A stretch of DNA of 64,000 nt from Croceicoccus pelagius (GCF_001661915.1 NZ_LYWY01000037.1:124001-188000), one strand, 5' to 3'; positions 8,209 to 17,174 are shown, numbered from the stretch's first letter. A program made the numbers and translations. Notes: generated from the letters alone by a model not told the origin.

Positions 8209-8519
8209 GCATTGTCCTTTCTATGGCGGGATCGTCCCGCGTTTCGCAGCGTCCCCCGGGGGGCGGGGCACAAGCGATGGAGTGCAATGTCCCTCGCGCC
8301 GAAAAACACGGCCCGAATTGTGCACACCTCGCGGGAATTTCGCCTTTCCTGACGGCAGCAGGCGGCACTACGCCACCAGCTTGGGTGGTGTTTTACCATA
8401 ATCTGACGGAAAATGCGAATCCTGTTGCGAACGCTCGCAACAAGCGATCACAGGGACTTATTTCATGTCGCCGGAGCGGCGGGTGGTGGCGGAACGACTC
8501 GCGCCCCGCCAGAGGCTTA
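8209..8519. other. 311-bp gene-free spacer between fdxA and carD
   Basis: No credible ORF. It should hold the carD promoter and the end of the fdxA transcript. Visible structures are a 6-bp hairpin GCGGGA-TCG-TCCCGC (8226-8240) in the carD leader, and an 8-bp hairpin TGTTGCGA-ACGC-TCGCAACA (8423-8442) about 80 bp after fdxA. The second lacks a T-tract on either strand. Confidence 0.5.
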
Positions 8520-8858
8520 TCAATCGCCTTCGCCGGGCTCTGCCGAGAAGTACTTCTCGAACTTGCCTTCCTCGCCCTTGTGCTCGTCGGCATCGGCGGG
8601 GGCTTCCTTGGCGGCAGTGATGTTCGGCCACTCGGCGGAAAACTTGGTATTCAGCTCAAGCCACTTTTCGAGACCGTTCTCGGTATCGGGCAGGATGGCT
8701 TCGGCCGGGCATTCGGGTTCGCAAACGCCGCAGTCAATGCATTCGCTGGGGTTGATGACGAGCATGTTCTCGCCCTCGTAGAAACAGTCGACCGGGCAGA
8801 CTTCCACGCAGTCCATGTATTTGCATTTGATGCAGGCATCGGTGACGACGTAAGTCAT
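8520..8858 (-). CDS. fdxA: Seven-iron ferredoxin FdxA
   Basis: A 112-residue electron carrier. Cys9, Cys17 and Cys50 fit the [3Fe-4S] ligands and Cys21, Cys40, Cys43 and Cys46 fit the [4Fe-4S] ligands of Azotobacter-type 7Fe ferredoxins. Cys12 and Cys25 are extra. The C-terminus is acidic ([16 protein letters not shown]), as usual for the alphaproteobacterial FdxA family. It follows the helicase and S4 genes on the same strand after about 90 bp. The redox partner is not deducible from the sequence. Confidence 0.93.
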   Translation of the reverse strand: MTYVVTDACIKCKYMDCVEVCPVDCFYEGENMLVINPSECIDCGVCEPECPAEAILPDTENGLEKWLELNTKFSAEWPNITAAKEAPADADEHKGEEGKFEKYFSAEPGEGD

Positions 8859-8951
8859 TTCGCGTGGCTTCCCCGTGTTATCGCGACCCGCCGGGCGGCA
8901 GGCATTAGCTAGAGCCGTTAACGTCGCTGCTATGCAGGGTGTTCCGGTTCG

Positions 8952-9275
8952 TCAAGACGCCTCGCCTTCTTGCGAAACGCTTGCATTTGCGCCGGGCGTA
9001 TGGTCGCGGAACATCGCAAGCGCTTCGACAGGCGGTCCGCGGCGGCTGGGCAGGTCGAGGATCTCGATGATCCGCACCGCTTCGTTATGTGGCATGGTGA
9101 CGATGTCGCCGACCGCGATCGCCTGCGAACAGCGCAGCACGCGCCGCCCGTTGACCCGGACATGACCTTCGCAGACGAGATCCTGCGCCGCTCCGCGTGT
9201 GCGTGTAAGGCGCAGCATCCATAACAATCGGTCGATCCGCCGCGTCTCGCGCACCGGAACGACCTGCCTCGACAT
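8952..9275 (-). CDS. S4-domain RNA-binding protein (HslR-like)
   Basis: A 107-residue basic protein. Residues about 13-70 form an S4 domain: RIDRLLWMLRLTRTRGAAQDLV, then HVRVNGRRV and AVGDIVTM. This resembles heat-shock protein Hsp15/HslR, which binds 50S-nascent-chain complexes, but the specific function is not proven here. The ATG overlaps the helicase stop (TGATG), so it should be made together with the RNA helicase; an RNA or ribosome role for both is a reasonable inference. Confidence 0.85.
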   Translation of the reverse strand: MSRQVVPVRETRRIDRLLWMLRLTRTRGAAQDLVCEGHVRVNGRRVLRCSQAIAVGDIVTMPHNEAVRIIEILDLPSRRGPPVEALAMFRDHTPGANASVSQEGEAS

Positions 9276-11938
9276 CAGCGGATAAGCTCCGCGAGCGAGG
9301 CGAAGGGGTTGCCTTCGGCCACCTTCGGTTCGGGCTCGCGGCGACCGCCCGGTCCGCGTCCGCCCTTGCTTCCGCGCCCGCCCTTGCGGTTATCGTTCCG
9401 TCCGCGTCCCCGCTCGTTGCCGCGCGGCGCACCGTCCCGGCGCGGACGCCAGCGCCACAGCGGCGGTTCCGGCGGGCCGAACGCGCCTTCGGCAAGTTCA
9501 GCAGGCGGCTGGGCAGTGAAGCCTGCCTGACGCAGCAGTTCGGTATAAGTCTGCGTGCTCAGCCCCATCGAAAGCGCCATCGACGGGTCGAGCGCGAAGC
9601 GCACCGGTGGTTCTGCCGGCTTTTCGCCTTCCTTGCCCTTGCGACGACGCTGCGGTGCCTCACCGGCCCAGCGCGCGCGGCGCTGGTGTGCGGCGTGGAC
9701 AAGTCTTTCTGCCAGGTCGACACGCACGTTCTGCTGGCCGACGCGGCGGTAGAACAGCGGCGGCGCGCCCTTTATTGGCAGAATCGCCTGCATCTCCGGT
9801 GCGACGGGGCGCACTTTCATGCCACTGAGTTCGGCCAGAGCGCGCCACGCTTCTAGCGTCGAGGCTTTGGCCATCGCAGGCACGAAGACGTCGAGAGCGC
9901 CGACCTGTACGCCCAGACGGCGCAAGCGCGAGCGCTTGTCGGTGTCGAGCTTGCCGACCCCGCTGTCTATACGCGCAACCGCACCGCCTGCATCGTGCAG
10001 AGCGATAGCGAGAGCGCGAAGTTCGGTTCCGGCCTCGGCTTCTTCTGCCGCCTTCGATAGCTTGAACAGAGGTTTCAGCCGAACCGTGATCTCGCCATCA
10101 AGCCAGCCCTGGACCGCCTTTTCGATCTTGGCGCGAAGCGGTGCATCGAGCGCGTTGAGGCCCGGTGCCAGCTTGACCTGCGGTTCGAGCAGGCGGCGGC
10201 CCGCAGTCAGCTTTGCGACCGGCTGGCCAAGCCAAGTAACCGTATCACCCGACCAGGCGAGATCCTCGCCGCGATTCTCGCAATCCGCCATCAGCGCGTC
10301 GGCGCGTTCGTTCAACAGACCGGGCAAGTGCTTTTCAGCTGCGGCCAGAAGCAGCCGCCGCGTTTCAAGCCGTGCCTGGGGATCGACATCGAAGCGGAAG
10401 CCTTCGAGTTTCCCGATTTCCTCGCCGTCGACCATTACGGCTCCTCCTTCTCCAAGCGTCACCGGCAAAAGGCCGCTGTCGCCCAGTTTCTTCATCAATA
10501 CGGCGGTGCGACGGTTCACGAACCGCTCGGTCAACCGCTGGTGCAGGGCATCCGAAAGCTTTGCTTCGACCGCGCGGGCCCGATCGGCCATGTCCTCGCG
10601 GTCGCGGACCCAGTCCGGACGCTGCGCGATGTAGGCCCATGAACGGATTGCGGCAATCCGTCCCTGCAAGGTGTCGATATCGCCGCGCGCATCGTCAAGG
10701 TGCGCGATCATTCCTGCGACGTAATCGTGACCCAGTCGGCCCGTGCCTTCGGACAGGTCGTCCCACAGCCTTGCAACGAAGCGGGCGTGGTTTTCCGCGC
10801 CCAGAGATCGGAAATCAGGCAGCGAGCAGGCATCCCAGAACCGCGCGACCATCGCCTTGCCCTTCGCACGCTGCCGCACTTTCGGACTCTCTGACAATAT
10901 CCGCGCAACGGCGAGATCGATGGCTTCAGGTGCCGGGGCGAGGGCCGGTTCGCCGGGTGGAGCGGAAAGATCGTCGATCAGCACGTCGACTGAATCGAGG
11001 CGGGGTCGCGCATCGCGCCACATCATCTTCTCGATCGGCGGGAAGATATGCTCCTCGATCGCGTGGACTTCCTCTTCGGAAAACTCCGCGCCGCGTTCAC
11101 CTGCCAGCGTGCCGAATGTACCATCCTTCTGGTGACGACCGGCCCGGCCCGCGATCTGGGCCATTTCGGCGATCGTCAGCCGGCGGCGGCGCTGGCCGTC
11201 GAACTTGGCAAGCCCTGCGAACGCGACATGGGCAACATCGAGGTTGAGTCCCATTCCGATGGCGTCTGTGGCGACGATGTAGTCGACCTCGCCCGACTGG
11301 AACATCTCGACCTGCTTGTTACGGGTATGCGGCGAAAGCGCGCCCATGACGACGGCGGCCCCGCCGCGGAACCGGCGCAGCATTTCGGCGACGGTGTAGA
11401 CTTCCTCGGCGCTGAACGCGACGACCGCGCTGCGCGGAGGCAGGCGGGAAAGCTTGAGGCTTCCCGCGTGAGTCAGCGTCGAAAAGCGCGGGCGGGTGAT
11501 GATCTCGGCCTCGGGCACGAGTTGCTTGACCATCGGGGTCAGAGCGGTGGAGCCGAGGATCATCGTCTCCTCGCGGCCCCGCGCATTCAGCATCCGGTCG
11601 GTAAAGACATGGCCGCGTTCGCGGTCCGCGCCCAGTTGCGCCTCGTCCACTGCGACGAAGGCGACATCGGCATCGCGGTCCATCGCCTCTACCGTGCAGA
11701 GCTTCCACCGCGCGTTGGGCGGATCGATCCGTTCCTCTCCGGTGATCAGCGCGACGCGGTCCGGTCCCTTGATCGCGACGACGCGGTCGTAGATCTCGCG
11801 CGCCAGAAGACGCAGCGGAAAGCCGATCTGCCCGCTCGAATGCGCGCAGAGCCGTTCGACGGCGAGGTGGGTCTTGCCGGTATTGGTCGGGCCGAGCACG
11901 GCCTTGACGGTGCGGCTGTCGGGGGCAGCGCGGTTCAT
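9275..11938 (-). CDS. Suv3-like superfamily 2 RNA helicase
   Basis: An ATP-dependent helicase of the mitochondrial Suv3-like family. The start at 11938 gives MNRAAPDSRTVKAVLGPTNTGKTHLA, placing the P-loop GPTNTGKT near residue 16. Other motifs are the DEAD-like VAVDEAQL, motif III GSTAL, and motifs V/VI ATDAIGMGLNLD and QIAGRAGR. The roughly 886-residue chain ends in an Arg/Gly-rich tail (GRGRNDNRKGGRGSKGGRG) typical of RNA binding. An upstream in-frame ATG at 12004 would add 22 residues that do not resemble the family N-terminus. It heads a minus-strand run helicase-S4-fdxA. RNA turnover is the likely role, inferred from family. Confidence 0.87.
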   Translation of the reverse strand: MNRAAPDSRTVKAVLGPTNTGKTHLAVERLCAHSSGQIGFPLRLLAREIYDRVVAIKGPDRVALITGEERIDPPNARWKLCTVEAMDRDADVAFVAVDEAQLGADRERGHVFTDRMLNARGREETMILGSTALTPMVKQLVPEAEIITRPRFSTLTHAGSLKLSRLPPRSAVVAFSAEEVYTVAEMLRRFRGGAAVVMGALSPHTRNKQVEMFQSGEVDYIVATDAIGMGLNLDVAHVAFAGLAKFDGQRRRRLTIAEMAQIAGRAGRHQKDGTFGTLAGERGAEFSEEEVHAIEEHIFPPIEKMMWRDARPRLDSVDVLIDDLSAPPGEPALAPAPEAIDLAVARILSESPKVRQRAKGKAMVARFWDACSLPDFRSLGAENHARFVARLWDDLSEGTGRLGHDYVAGMIAHLDDARGDIDTLQGRIAAIRSWAYIAQRPDWVRDREDMADRARAVEAKLSDALHQRLTERFVNRRTAVLMKKLGDSGLLPVTLGEGGAVMVDGEEIGKLEGFRFDVDPQARLETRRLLLAAAEKHLPGLLNERADALMADCENRGEDLAWSGDTVTWLGQPVAKLTAGRRLLEPQVKLAPGLNALDAPLRAKIEKAVQGWLDGEITVRLKPLFKLSKAAEEAEAGTELRALAIALHDAGGAVARIDSGVGKLDTDKRSRLRRLGVQVGALDVFVPAMAKASTLEAWRALAELSGMKVRPVAPEMQAILPIKGAPPLFYRRVGQQNVRVDLAERLVHAAHQRRARWAGEAPQRRRKGKEGEKPAEPPVRFALDPSMALSMGLSTQTYTELLRQAGFTAQPPAELAEGAFGPPEPPLWRWRPRRDGAPRGNERGRGRNDNRKGGRGSKGGRGPGGRREPEPKVAEGNPFASLAELIR

Positions 11939-12187
11939 TACGATCCCAACTTGGCAGTCGCAGGGCGGGGCGACAAGGCATGGAGCCACGATCATCACCC
12001 GCATTGCGCGTGCCTGGGGGTGCCATTCGTCGCAGGCCAGCGGCGCTTCGTCGCGCAGCCATGTGGAAGCAGCACTTCTTCAACTTTGCGTAAGGCACGA
12101 TTTGCGCCAACGCGTTAACCAGTCCTGTGCGCGGGGGAGGGATCGCCTCTGTGCAAAGGATGCGGACCCACGACGAGGAGGTGCGCG

Positions 12188-13717
12188 GTGCAGGCACCGC
12201 ATATCGGAAAACCGGACGACGGAAAAACCGAAGAGGTCGAGAAGCGCGACCTCGGCACCGTGCTGCGCCAGTTCGGCCTGAAGGACGGCGAGGAGGAGCC
12301 CTGGGTTTCCGATCTCGGTTCCGGCATCGGATCGCCGCGCTGGTACCGCAGCCTTGCGTTCATGCTGGTCCTCATCGCGCTTGCGCTCGCGCTCTGGCCC
12401 GATTTCAACGCCGTCCAGGCCGCCCCCGACGTCGACCTGACCGAGGAAGAGCGCGACGAATATCGCAGCCAGATGATCACCCCGCTCGCGCTGGGGGCAG
12501 ACACGGGCCGCCGCATGGGGCCATCGCGGCTCGTCGTGCCTTTGGCCAGTGCGCCGGAACGCCCGGTGGTGGAACTAACTGCGACACTGGGTTCGGGCGA
12601 TACGCTTGCCGCCATGTTGCGCCGTGCCGGCGTCGGCGCGGGCGATGCTTCGCGGGCAGAAGAGCTGATTGCCGACGCCTTTCCGGTGAAGGATATTGAA
12701 GGCGGCACCGGTTTCCAGATGACGCTTGGCCGCCGCACTTCGCCCAGCGAGCCGCGTCCGCTCGAAAATCTGACATTCCGTGCCCGGTTCGATCTGCAAC
12801 TGACGGTCAACCGTGAAGGCGGGCCACTCGCGCTAGAAAAGCGGGTCATCCGCGTCGACGACACGCCGCTTCGCATTACGGGCAAGGTGGGGTCAGGGCT
12901 CTATCGTTCGGCCCGTGCTGCCGGCGCTCCGGCCCGTGCGGTGCAGCAGTACCTGAAGGCTCTCGACGAGGCGATCGACCTCGATCGCGAGGTTGGGGCC
13001 GACGACGAATTCGACATCATCATCGCCTACAAGCGCGCCGAAACCGGCGAAGTCGAAGTGGGCGACGTCCAGTTCGCAGGCCTTTCGCGCCGCGGCACGG
13101 CCAAGGCGCAGATGCTGCGCTGGGGCAAGGACGGCAAGTTCTATGATGCGAACGGTCAGGGCGAACTGCGGACCGGCCTCGTATCGCCCACCAACGGCGC
13201 GATCACATCACGTTACGGCATGAGGCGCCACCCGATCCTGCGCTACAAGCGCATGCACGCAGGCGTCGATTTCCGCGCCCGCACCGGCCAGCCGATCTAT
13301 GCCGTGACCGACGGTACGGTTTCCTTCGCGGGCCGCAACGGCGGTTTCGGCAATTTCGTGAAGCTCAACCACGGTGGCGGGCTGCAGTCTGGCTATGCCC
13401 ACATGTCACGCTTTGCCGTCTCGCGCGGACAGCGGGTGAAGCGCGGGCAGGTGATCGGTTATGCCGGTTCGACCGGCCTTTCGACAGGGCCGCACCTCCA
13501 TTACGAGCTTTATCGCAACGGCAAGCATATCGATCCGCTATCGGTCCAGTTCGTCGTGCGCGCCCAGCTTTCGCCCGGGGAGCTGCAGCAGTTTCGTGCC
13601 CACCTTCGCGAGTTGAAGACCGTGAAGCCGGGTGCCGCGCTCGAGGCGCTTGCGCCCCGGAACGAGGAGCCGGCGGAACCCGTGCGCGAGATCGATCGCC
13701 TTTCCAACGCGGCATGA
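12188..13717 (+). CDS. M23 family metallopeptidase (LysM/OapA-like plus peptidase domain)
   Basis: A 509-residue murein DD-endopeptidase-like protein. Residues 1-54 are cytoplasmic and charged, a membrane helix spans about 55-72, and the rest is periplasmic. The LytM/M23 domain keeps the zinc ligands His357 and Asp361 (HAGVD) and His436/His438 (GPHLHYE). Catalysis is therefore expected, unlike degenerate EnvC/NlpD homologues. The start is GTG 12188 behind a strong GAGGAGGT site. It is expected to cleave peptide crosslinks during cell-wall growth. hemB follows after about 50 bp on the same strand. Confidence 0.9.
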   Translation: MQAPHIGKPDDGKTEEVEKRDLGTVLRQFGLKDGEEEPWVSDLGSGIGSPRWYRSLAFMLVLIALALALWPDFNAVQAAPDVDLTEEERDEYRSQMITPLALGADTGRRMGPSRLVVPLASAPERPVVELTATLGSGDTLAAMLRRAGVGAGDASRAEELIADAFPVKDIEGGTGFQMTLGRRTSPSEPRPLENLTFRARFDLQLTVNREGGPLALEKRVIRVDDTPLRITGKVGSGLYRSARAAGAPARAVQQYLKALDEAIDLDREVGADDEFDIIIAYKRAETGEVEVGDVQFAGLSRRGTAKAQMLRWGKDGKFYDANGQGELRTGLVSPTNGAITSRYGMRRHPILRYKRMHAGVDFRARTGQPIYAVTDGTVSFAGRNGGFGNFVKLNHGGGLQSGYAHMSRFAVSRGQRVKRGQVIGYAGSTGLSTGPHLHYELYRNGKHIDPLSVQFVVRAQLSPGELQQFRAHLRELKTVKPGAALEALAPRNEEPAEPVREIDRLSNAA

Positions 13718-13768
13718 CGTGACAAGCCACTTGCGCTGGGTAGGGGCGAAGGGGCAGGAGACTGCGCG

Positions 13769-14761
13769 ATGAGCACCTACCCCAACCTTCGCATGCGCCG
13801 CACCCGCGCTACCGCGTGGAGCCGCGCTATGCTGCGCGAGACCGTCCTCACTCCGGCAGATCTGATCTGGCCGCTTTTCGTCACCGAAGGCAGCGACGTC
13901 GAAGATCCCGTCGGCTCGCTACCGGGCGTATCGCGCTGGTCGGTCGACGGCATCGTGGCGCGGGCCAGGGAAGCGGTCTCGCTGGGCATTCCTTGCGTTG
14001 CGCTGTTCCCGAACACGCCGAGCGCGCTTCGCAACGACACCGGGACCGAGGCCCACAATCCGCAGAACCTGATGTGCCGCGCGATTTCGGCCATCAAGGA
14101 CGCGGTGGGCGACGATCTCGGTGTGCTGACCGACGTCGCGCTCGATCCCTATACCAGTCACGGGCAGGACGGATTGCTCGACGACAACGGCTATGTCGCG
14201 AATGATGCGACGGTTGATGCGCTGGTCGGGCAGGCGCTGGTGCAGGCCGCGGCGGGGGCGGATATCGTTGCCCCGTCGGACATGATGGACGGGCGCATCG
14301 GCGTGATCCGCGAGGCACTGGAAGATCAGGGCCACCACAATGTCCAGATCATGGCTTATGCCGCCAAGTATGCGAGCGCGTTCTACGGCCCTTTCCGCGA
14401 TGCCGTGGGATCGAGCGGCCTGCTGAAAGGGGACAAGAAGACCTACCAGATGGACCCTGCCAACGGGCGCGAGGCGCTGCGCGAAGTGGAACTCGATATC
14501 GAGGAAGGTGCGGACAGCGTCATGGTGAAGCCGGGGCTGCCCTATCTCGACATCGTGCGCCGCGTGCACGAGGCTTTCGAAGTGCCGGTCTATGCCTACC
14601 AGGTCAGCGGCGAATACGCGATGATCGAGGCCGCGGTCGCCGCCGGAGCGGGCGAGCGCGAGGCGCTGGTCCTCGAAACTCTGATGTCGTTCAAGCGCGC
14701 GGGCGCGAGCGGGGTGCTGACCTATCACGCGCCGCTGGCGGCTCGTCTTCTCAATGGCTGA
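13769..14761 (+). CDS. hemB: Delta-aminolevulinic acid dehydratase (porphobilinogen synthase)
   Basis: Condenses two 5-aminolevulinate molecules to porphobilinogen in tetrapyrrole synthesis. The 330-residue chain has the two Schiff-base lysines Lys200 (AAKYASAFYGPFRDA) and Lys254 (MVKPGLPYLD). The metal-site loop reads DVALDPYTSHGQDG. The cysteines that bind catalytic zinc in mammalian and yeast enzymes are replaced by Ala, Asp and Asp, so this is the Mg2+-type enzyme common in proteobacteria. ATG 13769 follows an AGGAG site. It overlaps the next GNAT gene by 8 bases. Confidence 0.96.
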   Translation: MSTYPNLRMRRTRATAWSRAMLRETVLTPADLIWPLFVTEGSDVEDPVGSLPGVSRWSVDGIVARAREAVSLGIPCVALFPNTPSALRNDTGTEAHNPQNLMCRAISAIKDAVGDDLGVLTDVALDPYTSHGQDGLLDDNGYVANDATVDALVGQALVQAAAGADIVAPSDMMDGRIGVIREALEDQGHHNVQIMAYAAKYASAFYGPFRDAVGSSGLLKGDKKTYQMDPANGREALREVELDIEEGADSVMVKPGLPYLDIVRRVHEAFEVPVYAYQVSGEYAMIEAAVAAGAGEREALVLETLMSFKRAGASGVLTYHAPLAARLLNG

Positions 14762-15308
14762 CGCGATCTGCCGGACCGAAAGGCTTGTCCTGCGCAAGTG
14801 GCGGGAGGACGACCTTACGGACTGGCAGGCGCATCTCAACACCCACGCTGTTCGCAAGCATCTCGGCGGCAAGCTGCCCCCCGATCGCGAGCGGGAGACT
14901 TTCGCGAGACTGCTGGAAACATGGGATCGTGAGGGCCAAGGGTTCCTTGCTATCGAGCGCGTGTCGGACGGGGCGTTGCTCGGTTCATGCGGCACCGGCC
15001 CCGTCATGGCCGAAACCGCGCCCGATGAACTGCGCGGGTCTTTCGAGGTCGGCTACCAGCTTCGCAGCGATGCGCGCGGGCAAGGCTATGCGACCGAAGC
15101 GGCGGCGGCGGTCGTTGCCATCATCTTCGACCGGTTCGATCAGCCGGTGGCGTACGCGCAGACCTCGCAGGTCAATCGCGGGTCGTGGCGCGTGATGCAG
15201 CGGCTGGGCATGGTGCGGCGCGAGGACCTCGACTACGACGATCCCGACTATCCGCCACAGGAAAACCCGACGATGGTGTGGTCGATGCAAAGGCCGGGGA
15301 GAGGGTGA
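14754..15308 (+). CDS. GNAT acetyltransferase (RimJ/RimL type)
   Basis: 184 residues. The start of the fold is RTERLVLRKWREDDLTDW, and the acetyl-CoA pyrophosphate loop is LRSDARGQGYATEAAAAV. A C-terminal TSQVNRGSWRVMQRLGM is the usual helix that closes the CoA site in RimJ-like enzymes. The acceptor is unknown. The start overlaps the hemB stop by 8 bases, and its own stop overlaps the next GNAT start (TGATG), so three genes are likely co-translated. Confidence 0.87.
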   Translation: MADAICRTERLVLRKWREDDLTDWQAHLNTHAVRKHLGGKLPPDRERETFARLLETWDREGQGFLAIERVSDGALLGSCGTGPVMAETAPDELRGSFEVGYQLRSDARGQGYATEAAAAVVAIIFDRFDQPVAYAQTSQVNRGSWRVMQRLGMVRREDLDYDDPDYPPQENPTMVWSMQRPGRG

Positions 15309-15844
15309 TGGAAATCGAGACGGAGCGCCTGCGACTGCGCGACTGGATGGTCGGCGACGATGGCGACATCGACGCGATGCACGTGCTCGGCACCGATCCC
15401 AAGGTGATGGCGACGCTGGGCACCCTGATGACTCGCGAGCAGACGGCGGGCCTGATCGAACGGCTGGACAAGGTTGCGCAGGAACAGGGCCACACGTTCT
15501 GGGCCTGCGAGCGCAAGAGCGACGGGCGCGTCATCGGTTTCGTCGGCATGTACCGCACCTCGGTCGGCCCAATTGCAGGCGAGGTCGAGATCGGCTGGCG
15601 GCTGGCATGGGACACCTGGGGGAAGGGCTATGCGACCGAGGCCGCGTTTGCGACGATAGACCATGCGCGCAAGATCTATCCCGGCACGCCGATCTACGCG
15701 ATCACGTCCGTCCTCAACAATCGCAGCCAGGCGGTGATGCGGCGGTTGGGGATGGAGCGGGTGGAGAGCATGGACTTCAACCATCCAAACATTCCGGCAG
15801 GCTCGCCGCTGGAAGCGCACGTAACCTTCCGCCTCGACCCCTGA
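15308..15844 (+). CDS. GNAT acetyltransferase (RimJ/RimL type), second copy
   Basis: 178 residues beginning MEIETERLRLRDWMVGDD. The CoA loop is LAWDTWGKGYATEAAFAT, followed by TSVLNNRSQAVMRRLGMERVESMDF. It resembles the preceding gene in architecture, but sequence similarity is mostly confined to family motifs, so a recent tandem duplication is unlikely. ATG 15308 shares bases with the previous stop. An upstream in-frame ATG at 15185 would lie inside the neighbour and was rejected. The substrate cannot be told. Confidence 0.87.
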   Translation: MEIETERLRLRDWMVGDDGDIDAMHVLGTDPKVMATLGTLMTREQTAGLIERLDKVAQEQGHTFWACERKSDGRVIGFVGMYRTSVGPIAGEVEIGWRLAWDTWGKGYATEAAFATIDHARKIYPGTPIYAITSVLNNRSQAVMRRLGMERVESMDFNHPNIPAGSPLEAHVTFRLDP

Positions 15845-15935
15845 ACGTCGTCGCCCTGAACTTTGTTGGCGTGGACGCGGGCGCGTGTCTGTCCCATAGG
15901 GCTTTGCGAAACAGTAAAGCGCAAGGAAGCCCGAC

Positions 15936-16493
15936 ATGACCGCACCCGAAGGTGTCTCGATCATCCCGTTCGGCGGCAAGACCCCGAAGATCCACGACAG
16001 CGCCTTTATCGCGCCCGGTTGCCGGATCATCGGCGATGTCGAGATCGGCCCCGACGTCAGCGTCTGGTACAACTGCGTAATCCGCGCCGACGTGAACCAC
16101 ATCCGCATCGGCGCGCGCACCAATATCCAGGACGGCTCGGTCGTCCATTGCGACAGCCCGGACGAGGCGAATCCCGCTGGCTGGCCCACGATCATCGGCG
16201 AAGACGTGCTCATCGGCCACCTGGCGATGGTCCACGGCTGCGACCTGAAGGACCGCGCTTTCGTCGGCCTTGGCGCCATTGTCATGAGCGGGGCGGTGAT
16301 AGAAAGCGACGGGATGCTGGCCGCAGGTGCCATGCTGACCGGCGGCAAAACCATCGGCTCGCGCCAGCTTTGGGCGGGGCGTCCGGCGAAGTTCATGCGG
16401 GATCTGGGCGATGTGCAGATCGAAGATATGCAGGAAGGCGTCGCGCACTACGTAAAGAACGGAAAGGCGCACAAGACCGCCATAGCAGGCTGA
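15936..16493 (+). CDS. Gamma carbonic anhydrase family protein (left-handed beta-helix)
   Basis: 185 residues with hexapeptide repeats (FIAPGCRIIGDVEIGPDVSVWYNCVIRAD). The three metal-binding histidine positions of gamma-class carbonic anhydrases are present in VVHCD and GHLAMVHGC. Members hydrate CO2 or act as acyl-independent hexapeptide proteins (YrdA/CaiE-like); activity was not shown for many. The conserved Arg/Asp pair in RADVNHIRIG and the QDGSVVH segment support the family. It starts 91 bp after the GNAT pair and is followed by the DUF167 gene after 2 bp. Confidence 0.9.
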   Translation: MTAPEGVSIIPFGGKTPKIHDSAFIAPGCRIIGDVEIGPDVSVWYNCVIRADVNHIRIGARTNIQDGSVVHCDSPDEANPAGWPTIIGEDVLIGHLAMVHGCDLKDRAFVGLGAIVMSGAVIESDGMLAAGAMLTGGKTIGSRQLWAGRPAKFMRDLGDVQIEDMQEGVAHYVKNGKAHKTAIAG

Positions 16494-16495
16494 TC

Positions 16496-16774
16496 TTGGC
16501 GCGGCCCAAACCGTCCCTGCCGCCGGCTGAGGCGATCCGCGCCCTGGCCGATGCGGACGGCCTCCTGCCGGTTCGCGTCACGCCGAACGCAAGCCATGAA
16601 GCACTGACGGTCGAGGACGGTCAGCTTCGCGCCCGCGTCACTGTCGTTCCCGAGGACGGGAAGGCCAACAAGGCGGTCATCAAGTTGGTTGCCAAGGCAC
16701 TGGGCATTGCGCCGGGCACCGTCGAACTGGTGCGCGGTGCGACTTCGCGGGAAAAAGTGCTGAAGGTCGGCTGA
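16496..16774 (+). CDS. DUF167 (YggU-like) protein, TTG start
   Basis: A 92-residue protein of the DUF167/YggU family, of unknown function. The family core VRVTPNASHEALTVEDG, then LRARVTVVPEDGKANKAVIKLVAKALG and VRGATSREKVLKV, is complete. No ATG or GTG fits; the TTG at 16496, two bases after the carbonic-anhydrase stop, gives the expected length. An AGG lies 8 bases upstream. The close spacing implies co-expression with the carbonic anhydrase gene. Confidence 0.82.
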   Translation: MARPKPSLPPAEAIRALADADGLLPVRVTPNASHEALTVEDGQLRARVTVVPEDGKANKAVIKLVAKALGIAPGTVELVRGATSREKVLKVG

Positions 16775-16778
16775 CCCT

Positions 16779-17174
16779 TCAGGCGGGGACTTTTGCCATG
16801 CCCCGTGCCATCGTGGTCAGGCGCTCGGACAACTGTGCGGCAAGGTCGGCGTTTTCGATGTCCTCTTCGGCAATCGCGCGTTCCATCGCGTCGGCCCACT
16901 GCCCTGCGGTGTCCGCCGAAATGGGGAAATCGCCGTGAACGGAGAACATGCAGCGGCCCGGATTGGCGTCGAACCATTCGCGCGGTCCGCCAGCCCATCC
17001 GCCCAGAAAGCTTGCAAGCGCGCCGCGCATCGGGGTCAGGTCAGGCGCGTGCATGGCGCGAAGCTCTGCGAATTCCGGCTCGCTTTCCATCAGGTCGTAG
17101 AACCGGTCGGTAATGCGGCGGAAAGTCTCTGCCCCGCCAAGCGCTTGGTAAGGTGTGCGCGGTGTGGTCGTCAT
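16779..17174 (-). CDS. Group II truncated hemoglobin
   Basis: 131 residues with the 2-over-2 globin pattern: YQALGGAETFRRITDRFYDLM (B10 Tyr in RFYDLM), the FLGGWAGGP loop, and a proximal His in FSVHGDFPIS. Trp G8 in QWADAM is the hallmark of the group II (TrHbO) class. Possible roles are O2/NO chemistry or peroxidase activity. The start ATG 17174 was chosen over the upstream ATG 17216 because family homology begins at once. A TTGACA element occurs 74-79 bp upstream. It converges on the DUF167 gene. Confidence 0.87.
   Translation of the reverse strand: MTTTPRTPYQALGGAETFRRITDRFYDLMESEPEFAELRAMHAPDLTPMRGALASFLGGWAGGPREWFDANPGRCMFSVHGDFPISADTAGQWADAMERAIAEEDIENADLAAQLSERLTTMARGMAKVPA

Noticed and set aside
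8371-8394. Hairpin GCCACC / GGTGGT followed by TTTT in the fdxA-carD spacer
   Set aside because: The stem is short and has a wobble pair. The T-run is on the plus strand, where no gene ends.
15863-16774. 303-codon plus frame over the carbonic anhydrase gene
   Set aside because: Only its last 92 codons (DUF167) are real. The earlier part is the +1 shadow of the carbonic anhydrase gene.
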